The position numbers were made by a program, and so were the translations under genes. DNA of 6,110 nucleotides, from the NCBI GenBank assembly GCA_035687895.1, contig DASRUE010000203.1, positions 1 through 6,110 of the forward strand, given 5' to 3'. Below the pieces are notes generated by a model that saw nothing but the letters and a program-made list of their open reading frames with translations, was not told the DNA's origin and did no database searches. Source of the DNA: JAERML01 sp035687895 (GTDB lineage: Bacteria; Bacteroidota; Ignavibacteria; UBA10030; UBA6906). Position 1 is the stretch's first letter; each line of letters starts with the position of its first letter. Below are positions 5,370 to 6,110 of the stretch, piece by piece.

Positions 5370-5825
5370 TCAGAATGACAGCACATCCGGCATGAAGAAA
5401 AAGACGAGTATCGCAAACGAAAACAGAAAGATGCCTATGTTCACGGGGCGGTACTTGATGGTGACGAGAAGTTCCTTTCGTTCCCTCACAAAGGTAAAGT
5501 GAGAGAATGCCAGCAGGTTCATGACCAGTGCGGTGCAAGGGAGTCCCAGGACAATGACAGGAATCAAGAAGGTCAGGACCGGATTCCCGTCGACGGCGGC
5601 AATGAAGCTCCCAATACCATTAAGAATCGTCGAGGATATTGCCAGTTCATGTTTCAGGATAGACGTGATTGCGACGATGATCGGCAGGATCAGCAGCCAT
5701 AATCCCGCCTTTGACGATCGTTTGTACCGAAGCAGTGGGATCTTCAATTCCTCCTGATGTGTTATCTGCTCGGGCTTCGGCGGATCTATTCCGCTGAGCA
5801 TCGTTTCAACATCTTCTTTTTTCAT
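5370..5825 (-). CDS. Small three-helix membrane protein, possible sigma-factor regulator
   Basis: This 151-residue protein is not matched to a named family. Its first 40 residues are charged (MKKEDVETMLSGIDPPKP...), with RYKRSSK at 33-39 before the membrane. Three hydrophobic segments follow at about 41-57, 85-108 and 129-147, separated by a polar loop (58-84) and a basic loop (111-128, RERKELL). By the positive-inside rule the N-terminus is probably cytoplasmic. The start chosen is ATG 5825, with AAGGAG 5 nt upstream. An in-frame TTG at 5840 has no ribosome site. The gene begins 20 nt inside the end of the sigma-factor gene, so the two are translationally coupled. That arrangement, with a cytoplasmic N-terminal tail on a membrane protein, is typical of anti-sigma factors. 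No zinc-binding HxxxCxxC anti-sigma motif is visible, so the role is inferred from context only. Confidence 0.8.
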   Translation of the reverse strand: MKKEDVETMLSGIDPPKPEQITHQEELKIPLLRYKRSSKAGLWLLILPIIVAITSILKHELAISSTILNGIGSFIAAVDGNPVLTFLIPVIVLGLPCTALVMNLLAFSHFTFVRERKELLVTIKYRPVNIGIFLFSFAILVFFFMPDVLSF

Positions 5826-6110
5826 ATGCTCTCCTTCCAAAATCTTTTTTTAGTTTATCGACTCCCCTGGAGAGGAGTGATTTAACGGTTCCTGTTTTCT
5901 TGCCGAGGATGACCGCGATCTCCTCGATCGATTTCTGCTCATAGAATCTTAGTGCAAGCACTTCTTGATACTTTGTGTCGAGCTTGTTCATGAGATCATT
6001 GATCTTCACAAAATCCTGATGCCGTTGAAGATCCTCCTCCAGCAGTATCCTTTCGGTCTCCGCGTTTGAATAATCCGTTATGTCGACACCATACTCCTCC
6101 TGTATCCTGT
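5806..6110 (-). CDS. ECF-type RNA polymerase sigma factor, C-terminal part (partial at window edge)
   Basis: The reading frame is open from the window edge to the stop at 5806-5808, giving 100 visible residues. An internal GTG at 6009 is not the true start, since the frame continues upstream without a stop (…EEYGVDITDYSNAETERILLEEDL…). The visible part holds sigma region 4: LDTKYQEVLALRFYEQKSIE leads into a helix-turn-helix (about residues 58-88, with EEIAVILGKKTGTVKSLLSR), which recognises the -35 element. A basic tail (RRAYEKRRC) ends it. Region 2, which would bind the -10 element, lies outside the window. The gene overlaps the downstream membrane-protein gene by 20 nt. Spacing and helix pattern favour the extracytoplasmic-function group over a LuxR-type regulator, though with region 2 unseen another sigma-like regulator cannot be fully excluded. 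Confidence 0.85.
   Translation of the reverse strand, partial: RIQEEYGVDITDYSNAETERILLEEDLQRHQDFVKINDLMNKLDTKYQEVLALRFYEQKSIEEIAVILGKKTGTVKSLLSRGVDKLKKDFGRRAYEKRRC
5831..5836 (-). promoter_or_regulatory. Ribosome binding site of the small membrane-protein gene
   Basis: AAGGAG (minus strand) lies 5 nt upstream of ATG 5825, inside the sigma-factor coding region. It fixes the start at 5825 rather than at the upstream TTG (5840). Confidence 0.65.

Noticed and set aside
5806..6009. Complete 67-residue regulator starting at GTG 6009
   Set aside because: The frame stays open to the window edge with sigma-factor-like sequence, so this is the C-terminal part of a longer gene.

Overview
The window reads as a bacterial chromosome segment of medium GC content. 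It holds a divergent pair of transcription units on the left, a three-gene enzymatic cluster in the middle, and a convergent sigma-factor operon entering from the right edge. The lineage cannot be fixed from sequence alone. An envelope PAP2 phosphatase with an outer-membrane-like C-terminus, a TAnnTTTG box upstream of argF, and a bacterial cyclic 2,3-diphosphoglycerate synthetase homologue next to argF and arcC are compatible with an anaerobic or thermotolerant member of the Bacteroidota/Chlorobi/Ignavibacteria (FCB) branch. That placement is inference.

Left part (1-1446): a PAP2-type phosphatase gene on the minus strand (209-1087). Four bases beyond its stop lies a roughly 156-bp non-coding insertion (about 40-195) with imperfect 17-bp terminal inverted repeats and an exact 9-bp flanking direct repeat, which looks like a small MITE. 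The 1088-1446 spacer carries the divergent promoters. A sigma70-like promoter and a 12-bp palindrome precede the phosphatase gene. A TAnnTTTG box and a 13-bp palindrome precede argF.

Central part (1453-5280, plus strand): ornithine carbamoyltransferase (argF) and carbamate kinase (arcC) overlap by 20 nt. After a 509-bp spacer comes a cyclic 2,3-diphosphoglycerate synthetase-like P-loop protein. ArgF and ArcC share carbamoyl phosphate: together they either turn citrulline plus phosphate into ornithine and ATP, or run in reverse to assimilate ammonia/CO2. No arginine deiminase is present in the window. The third protein has a nucleotide-binding loop and an NKxD motif, and its role here is unknown. 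The 509-bp spacer is not empty: it holds two imperfect copies of a structured repeat with a period of exactly 184 bp, preceded by a separate long imperfect hairpin.

Right part (5281-6110): a strong 11-bp stem-loop (5303-5332) separates the cluster from a convergent minus-strand operon. That operon is an ECF-type sigma factor, cut off by the window edge with region 4 present, overlapping by 20 nt a small three-helix membrane protein that may regulate it. No rRNA, tRNA, CRISPR array or complete insertion sequence was seen.
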